Source: Haloarcula vallismortis ATCC 29715
Lineage (GTDB): Archaea; Halobacteriota; Halobacteria; Halobacteriales; Haloarculaceae
Direction of reading: 5' to 3'
Length of the DNA: 64,000 nt
NCBI RefSeq assembly: GCF_000337775.1
Contig: NZ_AOLQ01000042.1
Location: 207,307-271,306 of the forward strand
In this document: in pieces, positions 16,961-26,309 of the stretch
Position numbering within the stretch: position 1 is the first letter of the stretch
Layout of the letters: each line of letters starts with the position of its first letter
Program-made: the position numbers and the translations under genes
The notes under the pieces: model-generated
What the model saw: only the letters and a program-made list of their open reading frames with translations
What the model was told of the DNA's origin: nothing
Database searches by the model: none

Positions 16961-17461
16961 ATGACAGATATCGAGACGCTGGCCGAGCGGCTCCGTACGG
17001 TCGAACGCGCGGTCACGGACGGAACGACAGAGTTCCCGGATGTGACGGAACTCGCTGAGCTGGAGAACCGCGTGGACACCGTCGAGCAGCGTGTCGACGA
17101 CATTGACGAGCGGACGACAGAGCTCGAAGCCGCTACACAGGCTCTCCGCGGGTACGTGGGGAACGTCCGTACGGTCAACGAAGATATCGAGCAACGCGCC
17201 GACGCGGCGCTGGCGGCAACTGACCGGCTGGAAGATCGGCTCGACGCAACACTGTCGTCGCCATCGGTATCTGGCCCACAGGCGGCGGGGAGTGATCAGC
17301 ATCGAACTGGGCGAGCACAGGCCGCTCCACGTTCGCCGGACACCGTCCACGCAGACTCCAGCTCCGCGACCGATTTCTCAGCCATCACTGAGGGCAGCGA
17401 CCACGACAACGACGAGACACCAGACCTAGGCGTTGTCGGGCGTATCCGCGCGTTGCTGTGA
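16961..17461 (+). CDS. Coiled-coil protein of pilus/secretion locus (DUF7310-like)
   Basis: 166 residues. Residues about 1-90 form a strong coiled coil with repeated heptads (ENRVDTVEQRVDDIDERTTELE), and the remainder is a disordered Ser/Asp-rich tail. A short hydrophobic end, GVVGRIRALL, closes the protein. I recall this as a haloarchaeal family (DUF7310) that precedes pilus-type ATPase genes. The next gene starts within its stop codon (GTGA overlap), so it is the first confidently predicted gene of the operon. It could act as a cytoplasmic organiser or adaptor of the machine, which is inference. Confidence 0.75.
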   Translation: MTDIETLAERLRTVERAVTDGTTEFPDVTELAELENRVDTVEQRVDDIDERTTELEAATQALRGYVGNVRTVNEDIEQRADAALAATDRLEDRLDATLSSPSVSGPQAAGSDQHRTGRAQAAPRSPDTVHADSSSATDFSAITEGSDHDNDETPDLGVVGRIRALL

Positions 17462-17931
17462 TATACCGGCTGGTCCTCGCTGTCGCGGTCATGACCGCAC
17501 TCGTCGGTGCAACAGCGCCAGCGCTGTCGACAGCCCGAGCAGACGCGGCCAACGGCACGATGGAGCGTCAGGTGGACGCGCTGCGGACCGAGCTGACGAG
17601 GTTGGTCGAGGCCGATGCGGCGACGGCGAACGGCGACGCACAGCGAGTAGTGACGATACGAATCCCCGGACAGACCTACACGAGCGCTGGCGTCGGCCGG
17701 CTACAGTTCGCGGCGCGGGCCGGTGTTGGCGTCGCAACTTGGACAGTCGAGTCCCGGAAACAGACCGAGCGGCTGGTCGGCATCCCGATCCGAACGACGG
17801 CGTCGACCGACCGGCTCGACGAACCCGGCACACATCGACTCGCGTTCGTACTGACGCGGTCGGACGGCCAGCGGATGCTGCGAGTCCATCGGTTTAAGTC
17901 CGAAGCCGGAGCGAGGGAGAGCCATGCGTGA
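17458..17931 (+). CDS. Secreted or membrane-anchored protein of pilus locus (DUF7311-like)
   Basis: 157 residues starting at a GTG that overlaps the previous stop. An N-terminal hydrophobic helix (about residues 3-24) acts as a signal peptide or anchor. The mature part contains short beta strands (QRVVTIRIPGQTYTSAGVGRLQFAA; TWTVESRKQTERLVGIPI). The function is unknown. It overlaps the ATPase gene by 8 bp. The position directly before the ATPase suggests an extracytoplasmic accessory factor of the secretion or pilus machine. Confidence 0.7.
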   Translation: MIYRLVLAVAVMTALVGATAPALSTARADAANGTMERQVDALRTELTRLVEADAATANGDAQRVVTIRIPGQTYTSAGVGRLQFAARAGVGVATWTVESRKQTERLVGIPIRTTASTDRLDEPGTHRLAFVLTRSDGQRMLRVHRFKSEAGARESHA

Positions 17932-19789
17932 GTGGCTCTTCGGGTCATCGACATCGTCTGGCTGTTGCTGTGACACGGCCATCGAGGGTGGGCGGCTGGT
18001 GGTGCTGGCGGATGAGTGTCCCGGCGGCGGCGACCTCGCCGCGTCGGCTGACTGCCGGGCGACAGTCGTCGATTCGCTCTCATCGACCGGTGTCGATACC
18101 GTCGTCACGGAGCAAGCGGGACAGGAGCGGGTGTACGCCGAGCGAGCGGCGGCAGTGCTCACTGCAGCTGGCCGGTTCGCCACCAGAGTCACATCGCTGG
18201 ACGACCGCCTCGCAGACCGTGCCCGCCGTGACCCTGTTGCTGCCGCGGAGGAGGCAATCGGCCGATCAGGACCTATCGCTGATCTTGCGGCGGAAACCGG
18301 GTTGGCTGTCGCCACCGAAGGCTTTGACACCAGCGAACAGGCGCTTCCTGCCTACACCGGACCAACGATTAGCGACGCCCGTGTCGGAGCAGCGCCGCCG
18401 GCGGATGCGGCTCTCCGGGACCAGCAAGCGCTCTCGACAGAAGCCGTCGTTCGGCGATACGACACGCGCGGCGACCACCTCCCGATGTACCATATCGAGC
18501 CCCGCGAACAACGGTTCGACGCGGACACGATGGAGACGCTTGCCGAAGCGTACAGGCGAGTCGCGACCGCCGCCGCCGCCGACGGCGGCTGTCACCCGTA
18601 CGACGCAGCCACCACGGTGGCCGGTGACAGTACGACGGCAACCGCTGTCGGTGCCGTACTGGAGAAACATACGGGCGGGCTCGGAATCTTGGAGGATATC
18701 TTTGCCGATCAACGGGTGTCCGACGTGTTCGCCACAGCCCCGGTGAGTGACACCCGGCTCCGACTGCGTTGTGACGGTGAAACCATGCGAACGAACGTCC
18801 GCCTGACGCCGGCGGGCGCGAACACGCTGGCATCGACGTTCAGGCGGGCGAGTGGTCGGGCATTCTCGCGAGCGAGCCCAACGCTCGATGCAACGGCGAC
18901 GGTGGCTGACCGGCAGATTCGCGTTGCAGGTGTGAGTGAACCGGTCAGTGACGGCCTTGCCTTCGCCTTTCGCGCCCATGATAGCGACGTCTGGCGGCTG
19001 GCCGACTTCGTCGACAACGGGACGATGCCGGCCGCCGTCGCCGGACTGCTCTCCATCGCCGCGGAGCGCGGCGGGGCCTGCCTCGTCGCCGGCCCTCGCG
19101 GCGCTGGCAAGACGACGACACTCGGGGCGTTGCTCTGGGAACTCCCGCACGAGGTCCGGACGATACTCATCGAGGACACGCCCGAACTTCCGGCGTCCTC
19201 GTTGCGGTCCGACGGACGAGACGTGCAGGCGCTTCGGACCGCCAGCGGGGACGGGCCATCAGTCGATGCGACAGCGGCGCTGCGGACTGCACTCCGGCTC
19301 GGCGAGGGCGCACTCGTCGTTGGAGAGGTCCGCGGCGAGGAGGCCGGTGTGCTCTACGAGGCGATGCGTGTCGGTGGCGGCGATGGGGCCGTTCTCGGGA
19401 CGATTCACGGCAACGGTCCCGAAGCAGTTCGGGAACGGCTGGTGTCGGACCTCGGCGTCCCGGTGCAGTCATTCGCCGCGACGGACCTCGTGGTAACGCT
19501 GGCTCCGCCCGCGTCGGCGCACGGCCGTGGTATCGCATCTGTCGCGGAAATCGTCTCTCACGGCGAGGAAATCTCTTTCGAGATGCTCTACAAGCGCGAC
19601 GGGTCGACAGCGACGGCTACCGGTCGCCTGAAGCGGGGCAGTAGCCGTCTGGTGGAGTCCCTCGCCGCGCCGGGCGAGTCCTACACAGAGCTACTTGACG
19701 CTATCGAGGCGCGAACCGAGCGATTTGAGGAGTCAGTGGCTGTCGAGGCGCGTGGGAACGAACCGGACACAGACGAGGGCCAGCCGTGA
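17924..19789 (+). CDS. Type II/IV secretion system ATPase (TadA/VirB11/PilB-like)
   Basis: 621 residues. A long N-terminal region begins with a Cys cluster (GCCCD at about 13-17). The C-terminal ATPase has Walker A GPRGAGKTT (about residues 389-397), an Asp/Glu box around IEDTPELP, Walker B GALVVGEVRGEEAG (about 464-474) and a His box GTIHGN. Family members hydrolyse ATP as hexamers to extrude pilins or substrates. The bacterial T4P PilB C4 zinc site is not evident. The gene overlaps both neighbours and is followed by its membrane platform partner. It is not an archaellum FlaI, because no fla genes surround it. Confidence 0.9.
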   Translation: MREWLFGSSTSSGCCCDTAIEGGRLVVLADECPGGGDLAASADCRATVVDSLSSTGVDTVVTEQAGQERVYAERAAAVLTAAGRFATRVTSLDDRLADRARRDPVAAAEEAIGRSGPIADLAAETGLAVATEGFDTSEQALPAYTGPTISDARVGAAPPADAALRDQQALSTEAVVRRYDTRGDHLPMYHIEPREQRFDADTMETLAEAYRRVATAAAADGGCHPYDAATTVAGDSTTATAVGAVLEKHTGGLGILEDIFADQRVSDVFATAPVSDTRLRLRCDGETMRTNVRLTPAGANTLASTFRRASGRAFSRASPTLDATATVADRQIRVAGVSEPVSDGLAFAFRAHDSDVWRLADFVDNGTMPAAVAGLLSIAAERGGACLVAGPRGAGKTTTLGALLWELPHEVRTILIEDTPELPASSLRSDGRDVQALRTASGDGPSVDATAALRTALRLGEGALVVGEVRGEEAGVLYEAMRVGGGDGAVLGTIHGNGPEAVRERLVSDLGVPVQSFAATDLVVTLAPPASAHGRGIASVAEIVSHGEEISFEMLYKRDGSTATATGRLKRGSSRLVESLAAPGESYTELLDAIEARTERFEESVAVEARGNEPDTDEGQP

Positions 19790-21531
19790 GCCACGTCCGC
19801 AGTTCAGACGACTGCTGTGACGACGCGAACACGGAATCAGCTGCCCCGCTCACAGCCGCGCTCGTTGGGTCCTGCCCAATCACTGTCGAGGTACCGGCCG
19901 ACTACCAGCGAGCGTGTCGGCTGCTCTCGGTTTCGGCTCCACCTGCGACACTGCTGACAGCGAGCTACGCCGTTGCGGTGTGTGGCTCCCTGCTTGCACT
20001 GCTCGTTGCTGTGCTAGTGACCGGCCCGATGGTGACGACTGTCAGCCTCGGATTCCTTGCCCTGTCTTTGGGTGTCGCGGCGCTGGGGCGGTACGGCGTC
20101 CCCTTCGCGGCGGAAGCAAAGCGTATCCGAACGCTGGGGGCCGCGCCCTCGCTTGTCACGACGCTGGTGCTCGGCGCGACGCTATGGCCAAGCGCTGAGC
20201 GGGCGGCGGCGTTCGCCGGACGGACCGGAAACGGCCTCCTCGCGACACGGCTGGAACACCATCGGCAGCGAGCCGCAGGCACGCCGCGAAGCGGTCTGGC
20301 GACGTTCGCGACAGCCTGGCGTGACCGGTTCCCGGCGCTCGAACGCGCAGTCGGGCTGGTCGAAAACGCGACAGCGGCCCCAGTCGAGGAGCGGTCCGAG
20401 ATCCTCGAACGCGCACGGCGATGCATCCTCGACGGGACGCGCGACGAGATGGCAGCCTTCGCGGCCTCGATTCGCGGTCCGGCGACCGCGCTGTACGCGT
20501 TCGGTGTCCTCCTGCCGCTGGCGATGGCGTCGCTGTTGCCCGCCGCCGCTGCCGCGGGTGTGCCAGTGACTGCCCCTGCGCTGGTCGGGACATACGGCAT
20601 CGTCATGCCCGGCGCACTGGTCGTCGCCTGTTGCTGGCTCCTGGGCCGGCGACCGGTCGCGTTCCCGCCGGCGACAATCCCGCGAAGCCACCCGGACGTG
20701 CCGGCGTCGCCACTCCCGTCAGCTGTGGTCGGCATCGCCGCCGGAATCGGTGGGTGGCTCCTTGCCGGCGCGCTCGTAGCTTCGTGGGCGTCCCCCATCG
20801 GCGCACTCGGGGCCGGCGTCGGGAGTGCGCTCGTCAGCTACTACCGACCTATCGCCGGAGTCCGCGACCACGTCACCGACATCGAGTCGGGCCTCCCCGA
20901 CGTGCTGTCGGCCGTCGGTCGACGGCTGGACCGCGGTCAGTCGGTCGAAGCGGCGCTTATCGAGGCTGTCGACGAGACTCCCGAACCGACAAGCACCGTC
21001 ATCGAAGCCGCTGCCGCGCGTCAGGAACGCCTTGGGACCAGCATCAAGGGAGCGTTTCTGGGCCCCGGCGGGGCGCTCGCTGCCGTTCCGAGCCACCGTA
21101 CTCGACGGGCTGCGATACTGCTGGACACGGCCGCGACAATCGGACCGCCAGCGGGGGAGTCCGTGACGACGATGGGTGAGCATCTGGAATCGCTCCGGGC
21201 CATCGAGCGCGAGACGCGTCGTGACCTCTCGCAGATAACCGAGACGCTGTCGAACACCGCTGCGCTGTTCGGTCCGCTTATCGGCGGTGCGACTGTCGCG
21301 TTGGCCGGCTCGATGGGCGGCGGCGAGCAGTTCGCCACCGTTCCGAGTGCACTGCTGGGACCGGTCATCGGCTGGTACGTTCTCGTTCTGGCTGTGTTGC
21401 TGACGACGGTATCGACAGGCCTGCATCGGGGCCTCGACCGCGCACTTGTCGGCTACCGAACCGGCCTGACACTCCTGTCGGCTTCGGCCACCTTCCTCGT
21501 CGCCGTCGTCGCTACCGGGCTGCTGGTCTAA
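19786..21531 (+). CDS. Type II secretion system F (TadC-like) platform membrane protein
   Basis: 581 residues with two T2SSF-like halves. Transmembrane pairs lie at about 60-110, 225-285 and 310-345, and the C-terminal pair at about 505-580. The second half has the typical cytoplasmic helical bundle (LPDVLSAVGRRLDRGQSVEAALIEAV). It overlaps the ATPase gene by 4 bp. It forms the membrane platform that couples the ATPase to pilin assembly. Its N terminus also starts with a Cys pair (DDCCDD), as the ATPase starts with a Cys triplet. Confidence 0.9.
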   Translation: MSHVRSSDDCCDDANTESAAPLTAALVGSCPITVEVPADYQRACRLLSVSAPPATLLTASYAVAVCGSLLALLVAVLVTGPMVTTVSLGFLALSLGVAALGRYGVPFAAEAKRIRTLGAAPSLVTTLVLGATLWPSAERAAAFAGRTGNGLLATRLEHHRQRAAGTPRSGLATFATAWRDRFPALERAVGLVENATAAPVEERSEILERARRCILDGTRDEMAAFAASIRGPATALYAFGVLLPLAMASLLPAAAAAGVPVTAPALVGTYGIVMPGALVVACCWLLGRRPVAFPPATIPRSHPDVPASPLPSAVVGIAAGIGGWLLAGALVASWASPIGALGAGVGSALVSYYRPIAGVRDHVTDIESGLPDVLSAVGRRLDRGQSVEAALIEAVDETPEPTSTVIEAAAARQERLGTSIKGAFLGPGGALAAVPSHRTRRAAILLDTAATIGPPAGESVTTMGEHLESLRAIERETRRDLSQITETLSNTAALFGPLIGGATVALAGSMGGGEQFATVPSALLGPVIGWYVLVLAVLLTTVSTGLHRGLDRALVGYRTGLTLLSASATFLVAVVATGLLV

Positions 21532-21533
21532 GT

Positions 21534-21542
21534 GTTTAAATT
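21534..21542 (+). promoter_or_regulatory. Internal TATA-like box in the pilus/secretion operon
   Basis: GTTTAAATT directly follows the stop codon of the F-platform gene and is centred 28 nt before the ATG at 21566. The four downstream genes may therefore have their own leaderless promoter. Confidence 0.5.
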
Positions 21543-21565
21543 GGAGAACGCGGCCAGGCCGATCC

Positions 21566-22027
21566 ATGTTCGAAACCCACGTCGATACGCTGTATCTCTG
21601 GATCGGGCTGGGAACAGTGAGCGTGGCCGTCCTTGGCGTCGCCATCGGCCTCCCGACGACCGCACCGCCGGACGCGACAGCGGCGGCCGCGACTATCGAC
21701 GAGGTCACGACCAGCCCGCCCGGGTCCGTCGCACATCGACGACTCGTCGCCGAAGAGTGGGCATTCGATGGCCGCGAAATCCGTCTCCGCAACGGCGGCG
21801 GGACGGCCGCCGCACGACTGATTCGAACGGCTGTCCCGGCGCGGACCGACCGACTACAGACTGTCGTGGACGGTGAGCGGCCGAAGGCCGTGTACGAATC
21901 GCCGGGCGCGTTCCGTCTAGATACCCGTCAGGCCCGGACCGCTAACGACAGGTGGCGACCGGCTCCGGACCGGATGACTGTCAGGCACGTCGCTTGGGGA
22001 GGGACCGATGTCACCATCGTCGGATAG
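21566..22027 (+). CDS. Single-pass protein of pilus locus (DUF7283-like)
   Basis: 153 residues. A short N-terminal stretch FETHVDTLYLWIGLG leads into one transmembrane helix (about residues 10-30), then an extracytoplasmic domain of about 115 residues. The start fits a leaderless promoter. I recall the opening as DUF7283, a family found beside haloarchaeal pilus ATPases. The placement and short cytoplasmic head are compatible with a pilin-like or pseudopilin protein, although no canonical prepilin cleavage site is obvious. The stop overlaps the next gene by 20 bp. Confidence 0.7.
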   Translation: MFETHVDTLYLWIGLGTVSVAVLGVAIGLPTTAPPDATAAAATIDEVTTSPPGSVAHRRLVAEEWAFDGREIRLRNGGGTAAARLIRTAVPARTDRLQTVVDGERPKAVYESPGAFRLDTRQARTANDRWRPAPDRMTVRHVAWGGTDVTIVG

Positions 22028-22403
22028 GGCGACGACGGAACCGCTCGCCGCCCTCGTCGCTGTCTTCGCCATCACGCTTGGCGTGTCGCTGTATGCCGGC
22101 GTAGTAGACGAAGCGTTCGGCACACTTGACGATGCTCGCAACATCGCCACGCCGACCGCCGATACCGTGGAACAGCGGCTTTCGTCGGCCGGCGTTGTTC
22201 GGCCCGAGCGAGTCGACAACGCGCTCGATGCGGTTCCGGCAAACTACCACGGGAACGTGACCATCACCGCGACGACCGGCGAACGATGGGGCGGTGGCCG
22301 GGAACCACCGAGCAATGCCGACACCGAAACCAGAACGGTGAGCGTGCGAGTCGGGCCGGGGGCAGTCCGTCGCGGGACGCTCACTGTGCGAGTGTGGCGA
22401 TGA
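22008..22403 (+). CDS. Pilin-like single-pass protein (DUF7285-like)
   Basis: 131 residues. A polar 10-residue head is followed by one hydrophobic helix (PLAALVAVFAITLGVSLYAGVV, split at about residues 12-33) and an outside domain. The head-helix layout is that of archaeal pilin-like proteins. The domain contains the beta-rich NVTITATTGERWGGG and TRTVSVRVGPG. It overlaps the upstream gene by 20 bp and the downstream gene by 4 bp. The function is inferred from position only. Confidence 0.7.
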   Translation: MSPSSDRATTEPLAALVAVFAITLGVSLYAGVVDEAFGTLDDARNIATPTADTVEQRLSSAGVVRPERVDNALDAVPANYHGNVTITATTGERWGGGREPPSNADTETRTVSVRVGPGAVRRGTLTVRVWR

Positions 22404-23269
22404 CCCGAGCGATGAGTGCCGTCGCCGATGTGACGGTGTTTCTCCTACTCGTCGGTGTGGCTGCAGGGACGCTTGCAAGTGGCGTCGGAGTCGAGAAGCC
22501 GGCGACGACAAACCCTGCGGCCGAGCAAGCGTCGACGCTAGCGACGGAAACCGCAAGCGTCGAGTACGATCTGGTCGTCCCAGCGTCAGATCGCCGCAAG
22601 CCACCGGGCCATACTACGCGGCGACAACGAACGAGTCACGGGACCGTCGCGGAACTACTCGGTGAGGCAGCGATGAGTGGCGTCGCTGTGGACGGGAAGC
22701 GGGTGTCGCGCGCCGGCACTGACTTCGAGTCACAAACCGCTGCGGCGACGCGTGACAGACTCCACAGCCCTGGGCATCGAACGTCTGTCCGCGTTACCTG
22801 GGAACCTTATCCCAGTGCGCCGGTCAGCGGCGAGTACCGCATCGGCGACCGGCCGCCGGATACTGTTGACGTTCGAGCGGCAACAGTGACCGTCCCAAGT
22901 GGGATGGCAAACGTCTCCGAGCCAGCCCGTGAAGCAGCGAAGACAAGCGGGTACGACGGTGTGGCAACGGTCGTGGCTCGGAGTGTCGTCGACGGGCTGT
23001 TCCCGCCGACACGGTCGCAGTACGCGCTCCGTGGCGACTACCCATCGGATGTACTGATGGCCGTGCGATACGAGCAAATGGCCGATCTGACAGGGACGAG
23101 CGTTGTCATTGAACGACAGTCGACAGTCGAGATGAACCGTGACCTGACCGCAGCGCTTGCCGCCCGGCTTCGGTCTGATCTTCGGTCCCGGTACGATTCG
23201 CCGGCGGACGCCGCCCGCGCCGTTCGGGTGAGCCGCGTCCGCGTAACTGTCAGGACGTGGTCACCGTGA
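22400..23269 (+). CDS. Pilin-like protein of pilus locus (DUF7284-like)
   Basis: 289 residues. The ATG at 22400 overlaps the stop of the previous gene (ATGA), so I chose it over an earlier in-frame start inside that gene. One transmembrane helix (about residues 9-30, VTVFLLLVGVAAGTLASGV) follows a short cytoplasmic head. The outside region has repeated Thr/Arg-rich strands and ends VRVSRVRVTVRTW. The function is unknown. The next gene overlaps its stop codon. Confidence 0.7.
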   Translation: MTRAMSAVADVTVFLLLVGVAAGTLASGVGVEKPATTNPAAEQASTLATETASVEYDLVVPASDRRKPPGHTTRRQRTSHGTVAELLGEAAMSGVAVDGKRVSRAGTDFESQTAAATRDRLHSPGHRTSVRVTWEPYPSAPVSGEYRIGDRPPDTVDVRAATVTVPSGMANVSEPAREAAKTSGYDGVATVVARSVVDGLFPPTRSQYALRGDYPSDVLMAVRYEQMADLTGTSVVIERQSTVEMNRDLTAALAARLRSDLRSRYDSPADAARAVRVSRVRVTVRTWSP

Positions 23270-26259
23270 AAGACGACACCCGCGGCCGGGTCCCGTTCGC
23301 GTTGCTCGGCGTTCTCCTGCTGGTGAGCAGCCTCACGCTGGCCCCGACGTTCGTTACCGAGCCAGCCCCGAGTGAGACGGCCGTCGAACGGGCGCTGGAT
23401 CAGGCCACGGCGGAAACCCAGGTGGCTGTTCGGGACGGCGTCTCGACGGCCGGTCCGCAGGCAGCGGCAAACCCGGTCGTCACGCCGGCCGACACACCCA
23501 CCGGCCGGGTCCTGAACAACTCGACGGCGTTCCGGGATTCGCTCAGAATCCGCGCCTATCTCCGGGTCGCGGACCGACTGGAGCGCGTCTCCGGCCGAAG
23601 CGGTGACGTGACCGTGACCGCAAAGCTACCAGCGGTCACGAACGCGAGCGATCTCCGAGCAGCGAAACACCGCGTTTCGGTCGAACGCGCCGGACCGAAC
23701 AAGACCGCGATGCGGGCGACGGTCGAGAATATCGTTCTGACGGTCCGACGAAACGGCGAGGTCGTCTCGACGCGGCGTGTTTCGCCGACCGTCGTCGTCC
23801 CGACGCAGGCGCTCATGCTCCACGAGCAGGTGTCGACATACCAGACGCGGCTGAACAACGGTCTGGACAAGCCAGGGCTGAGCCAGCGAATGACAGCCCG
23901 GCTGTACCCGATGGCGTGGGCGAGAGGCTACGCACAATACGGCGGCGCAGGCATCGAAAATGTCGTTGCGAACCGACACGTCTCGCTGGCGACAAACGGT
24001 GCATTGCTCGGCGTCCAGCGGTCGACCTTCGGGCGGAGCGACCCAGCTGGCCGCCGTGCCCTGACAGAGGCGACAGCGATGACGGGAATCGAGGACGTGA
24101 TTCGGGGTAGCCAGGGGACGGCGCTCTCGACTGAAGTACTCAAACAGGCCGAGTACAGGCCGGTCAGCGAAACGCCGCCGCGCCCGAAGTCCACGGCCAG
24201 TCCGAGCCCCGCGGATTCGATGACCGTCGGCGTCAACGAGACGGCCGACACCGCGTTCCGATCCGTCACCGAGCCGTCAGCGCTCAACGAGACGCTCGAA
24301 GACGCATACACCGTCGAGGTAGCGCTGGAAGTCGACAAGCGCCGACTGGGTGGAGGGCCGCCGGAGACGCCGCCGTCGCCGGGCACCGAGTGGACACTGG
24401 TCGCCGACCGGACGACCACCGATACAGAGTCCGTTGGGACCGCCAGCGGCAGTGTTGCGACACCGGACGGCTGGCACACCCTCGAAACGTTCGGCCGGAC
24501 TGTCGAGCGCCAGTACACGCGGACCGCCGTCTGGCAGAACGGGTCAGTACGTCAGCGCACGACGACCTCAAGCACCGCGCGCTATCGCGTGGCCGTCGCT
24601 GTCGTCGGCCGCCATCACGGCCGTTCACCGGCACCGAACCGCTCGATTCGGACCGCACACGACGCCAGCGCAAGTCCGCTGACCGGGTCGAATCTCGCCG
24701 ACGTGGAACCGAAAGCGATGGACACGCTCGTCGGCCACACCGGGGGTCGGGACGAAGTGGCGGAGCGAGTCGTCGACGGTAGCCTGAGTCGGACGGCGGC
24801 GACGGTGACGGCCGACCGACCGCCAGAACTGCACGACTGGGTGTATCAAGACCTGATGGACCTGCGGGCGTCAGTCCGCAACACGACCGTCACCGTCGAA
24901 CGCGGACGCGTCGGGACCTTCGAGACGAATCCCCCGCAGGAACTCCGGGCACGGGTCGCACAACGCCGTGACACTCTAGCAGCCGTGCCGGGCACCTACG
25001 ACAGCGCGGCCCAGAAGGCACGGGTCGCGGCCCGGCTGACCTATCTGAATGCGGTGTCGGCGGAGTTGGACAGGCAGGCCACAGCGCGGGACAGTAACCG
25101 GAAGCGAGTCGACGCACAGCTATCGGAACGCACCGACGGGTCGCTGCGTGCCCTCCGGAAAGGATTAACCGCGCGTGAGACGCCCGTTCCACGGTCACGC
25201 CCGATGCCAGTCGGTCCGGCCGGCCCCGTCAGAACACGGGTCGATACGCAGACGCCATATCTGACGCTGGCCGAACTGGACGAGAGCCGGTATCGCGCGC
25301 TGGAGGGGAGCGAGCATCCGCTAGTGGCGCGGAACGCGAACGTGTTCACAGTCCCCTACGGCGACGCTGCCGATGCCGTCGTTGGCGGTGCGTTCGAGAG
25401 CGGTGACAGGGTACGCCTCGCAACGGCAGCGAGCGCACTCGCGGCCGCGAACGAAACCCTCGAAGACGAGTCGAACGCTACGCTCGCTTCGGAACGCGAC
25501 GCACTCCAGCAGGAGGTTGCGGCGGCTAACAGGGAACTGACGACCACGCTCTGGCTGGCAGTCTCCCAGCACACTGCGGCTGACCAGGACGAGAGCAAGG
25601 CCATTGTCACTGAAGCGCTGTCGCCATGGGACACATCGGCGGCCCGGGCACTGGCACTGACCAACGGCTCAGCGCAGGAACGGGTCGCCCGCGTCGCTGG
25701 TGCCCGACTGAACCTCACGCGGGTCGAACGCGACCGACTCCGACTGCGGCTGCTTTCGGTCGACACGCCAGCGACCAGACCGACGCTGGGGTCGACGAAC
25801 GGGACGGCCTCGGCGGTGCGGTCCGTCGCGAAAGACGAACTGAGCAGCGCCCTGGCGAACGCCGGCGAACAAAAGGCCCAGCAGCTCGCCAAAAAACGGC
25901 TCGGGACAGACAGGCTCCCGGCGGGCCTCCCGCTGGCACCGCCAGTCACCACCTGGTACGCGACGGCGAACATCTGGTGGGTGACTGTCGAGGGCGAGTA
26001 CGCCAGATTTGCCGTCTCTGCGAGCCACGGCTCGCCGAGCGAGCCAGGCGCACGGACCACCTATGCGCGTGACGGACACAACGTCACGCTCGATGTTGAC
26101 GACGACGGAGCGGCCGAGCGATTGGGTACTGCTGACCGTGTCTCGTTCCGAGCCGATACAGGTGTTGTCGTCGTCGTGCCACCCAAACCTCGCGGAGTCG
26201 GTGACAAGGACGGAACGGCTGTGGAGGAATCGAGCGGCTGGCCCGACGCGGGCAGCTGA
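23266..26259 (+). CDS. Very large exported protein of pilus locus (DUF7286-like)
   Basis: About 997 residues starting from the GTG that overlaps the previous stop (GTGA); a GTG three codons earlier is possible. An N-terminal helix at about residues 9-28 (VPFALLGVLLLVSSLTLAP) is a signal or anchor. The remainder is a mixed helical, Thr/Arg-rich extracytoplasmic region with many N-x-S/T sites. No second transmembrane helix is evident. It is the largest and last gene of the locus. Such a protein could be a tip adhesin or a structural cap, which is inference. Confidence 0.75.
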   Translation: MKDDTRGRVPFALLGVLLLVSSLTLAPTFVTEPAPSETAVERALDQATAETQVAVRDGVSTAGPQAAANPVVTPADTPTGRVLNNSTAFRDSLRIRAYLRVADRLERVSGRSGDVTVTAKLPAVTNASDLRAAKHRVSVERAGPNKTAMRATVENIVLTVRRNGEVVSTRRVSPTVVVPTQALMLHEQVSTYQTRLNNGLDKPGLSQRMTARLYPMAWARGYAQYGGAGIENVVANRHVSLATNGALLGVQRSTFGRSDPAGRRALTEATAMTGIEDVIRGSQGTALSTEVLKQAEYRPVSETPPRPKSTASPSPADSMTVGVNETADTAFRSVTEPSALNETLEDAYTVEVALEVDKRRLGGGPPETPPSPGTEWTLVADRTTTDTESVGTASGSVATPDGWHTLETFGRTVERQYTRTAVWQNGSVRQRTTTSSTARYRVAVAVVGRHHGRSPAPNRSIRTAHDASASPLTGSNLADVEPKAMDTLVGHTGGRDEVAERVVDGSLSRTAATVTADRPPELHDWVYQDLMDLRASVRNTTVTVERGRVGTFETNPPQELRARVAQRRDTLAAVPGTYDSAAQKARVAARLTYLNAVSAELDRQATARDSNRKRVDAQLSERTDGSLRALRKGLTARETPVPRSRPMPVGPAGPVRTRVDTQTPYLTLAELDESRYRALEGSEHPLVARNANVFTVPYGDAADAVVGGAFESGDRVRLATAASALAAANETLEDESNATLASERDALQQEVAAANRELTTTLWLAVSQHTAADQDESKAIVTEALSPWDTSAARALALTNGSAQERVARVAGARLNLTRVERDRLRLRLLSVDTPATRPTLGSTNGTASAVRSVAKDELSSALANAGEQKAQQLAKKRLGTDRLPAGLPLAPPVTTWYATANIWWVTVEGEYARFAVSASHGSPSEPGARTTYARDGHNVTLDVDDDGAAERLGTADRVSFRADTGVVVVVPPKPRGVGDKDGTAVEESSGWPDAGS

Positions 26260-26277
26260 CGCCGGGACACATAACCG

Positions 26278-26287
26278 AAATAAAATA
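26278..26287 (+). promoter_or_regulatory. TATA-like box for the DUF5791-like gene
   Basis: AAATAAAATA is centred 27 nt before the ATG at 26310 and 21 nt before the ATG at 26304. The spacing favours 26310. Confidence 0.55.
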
Positions 26288-26309
26288 CCCCGGGACCGTA
26301 CCGATGCCC

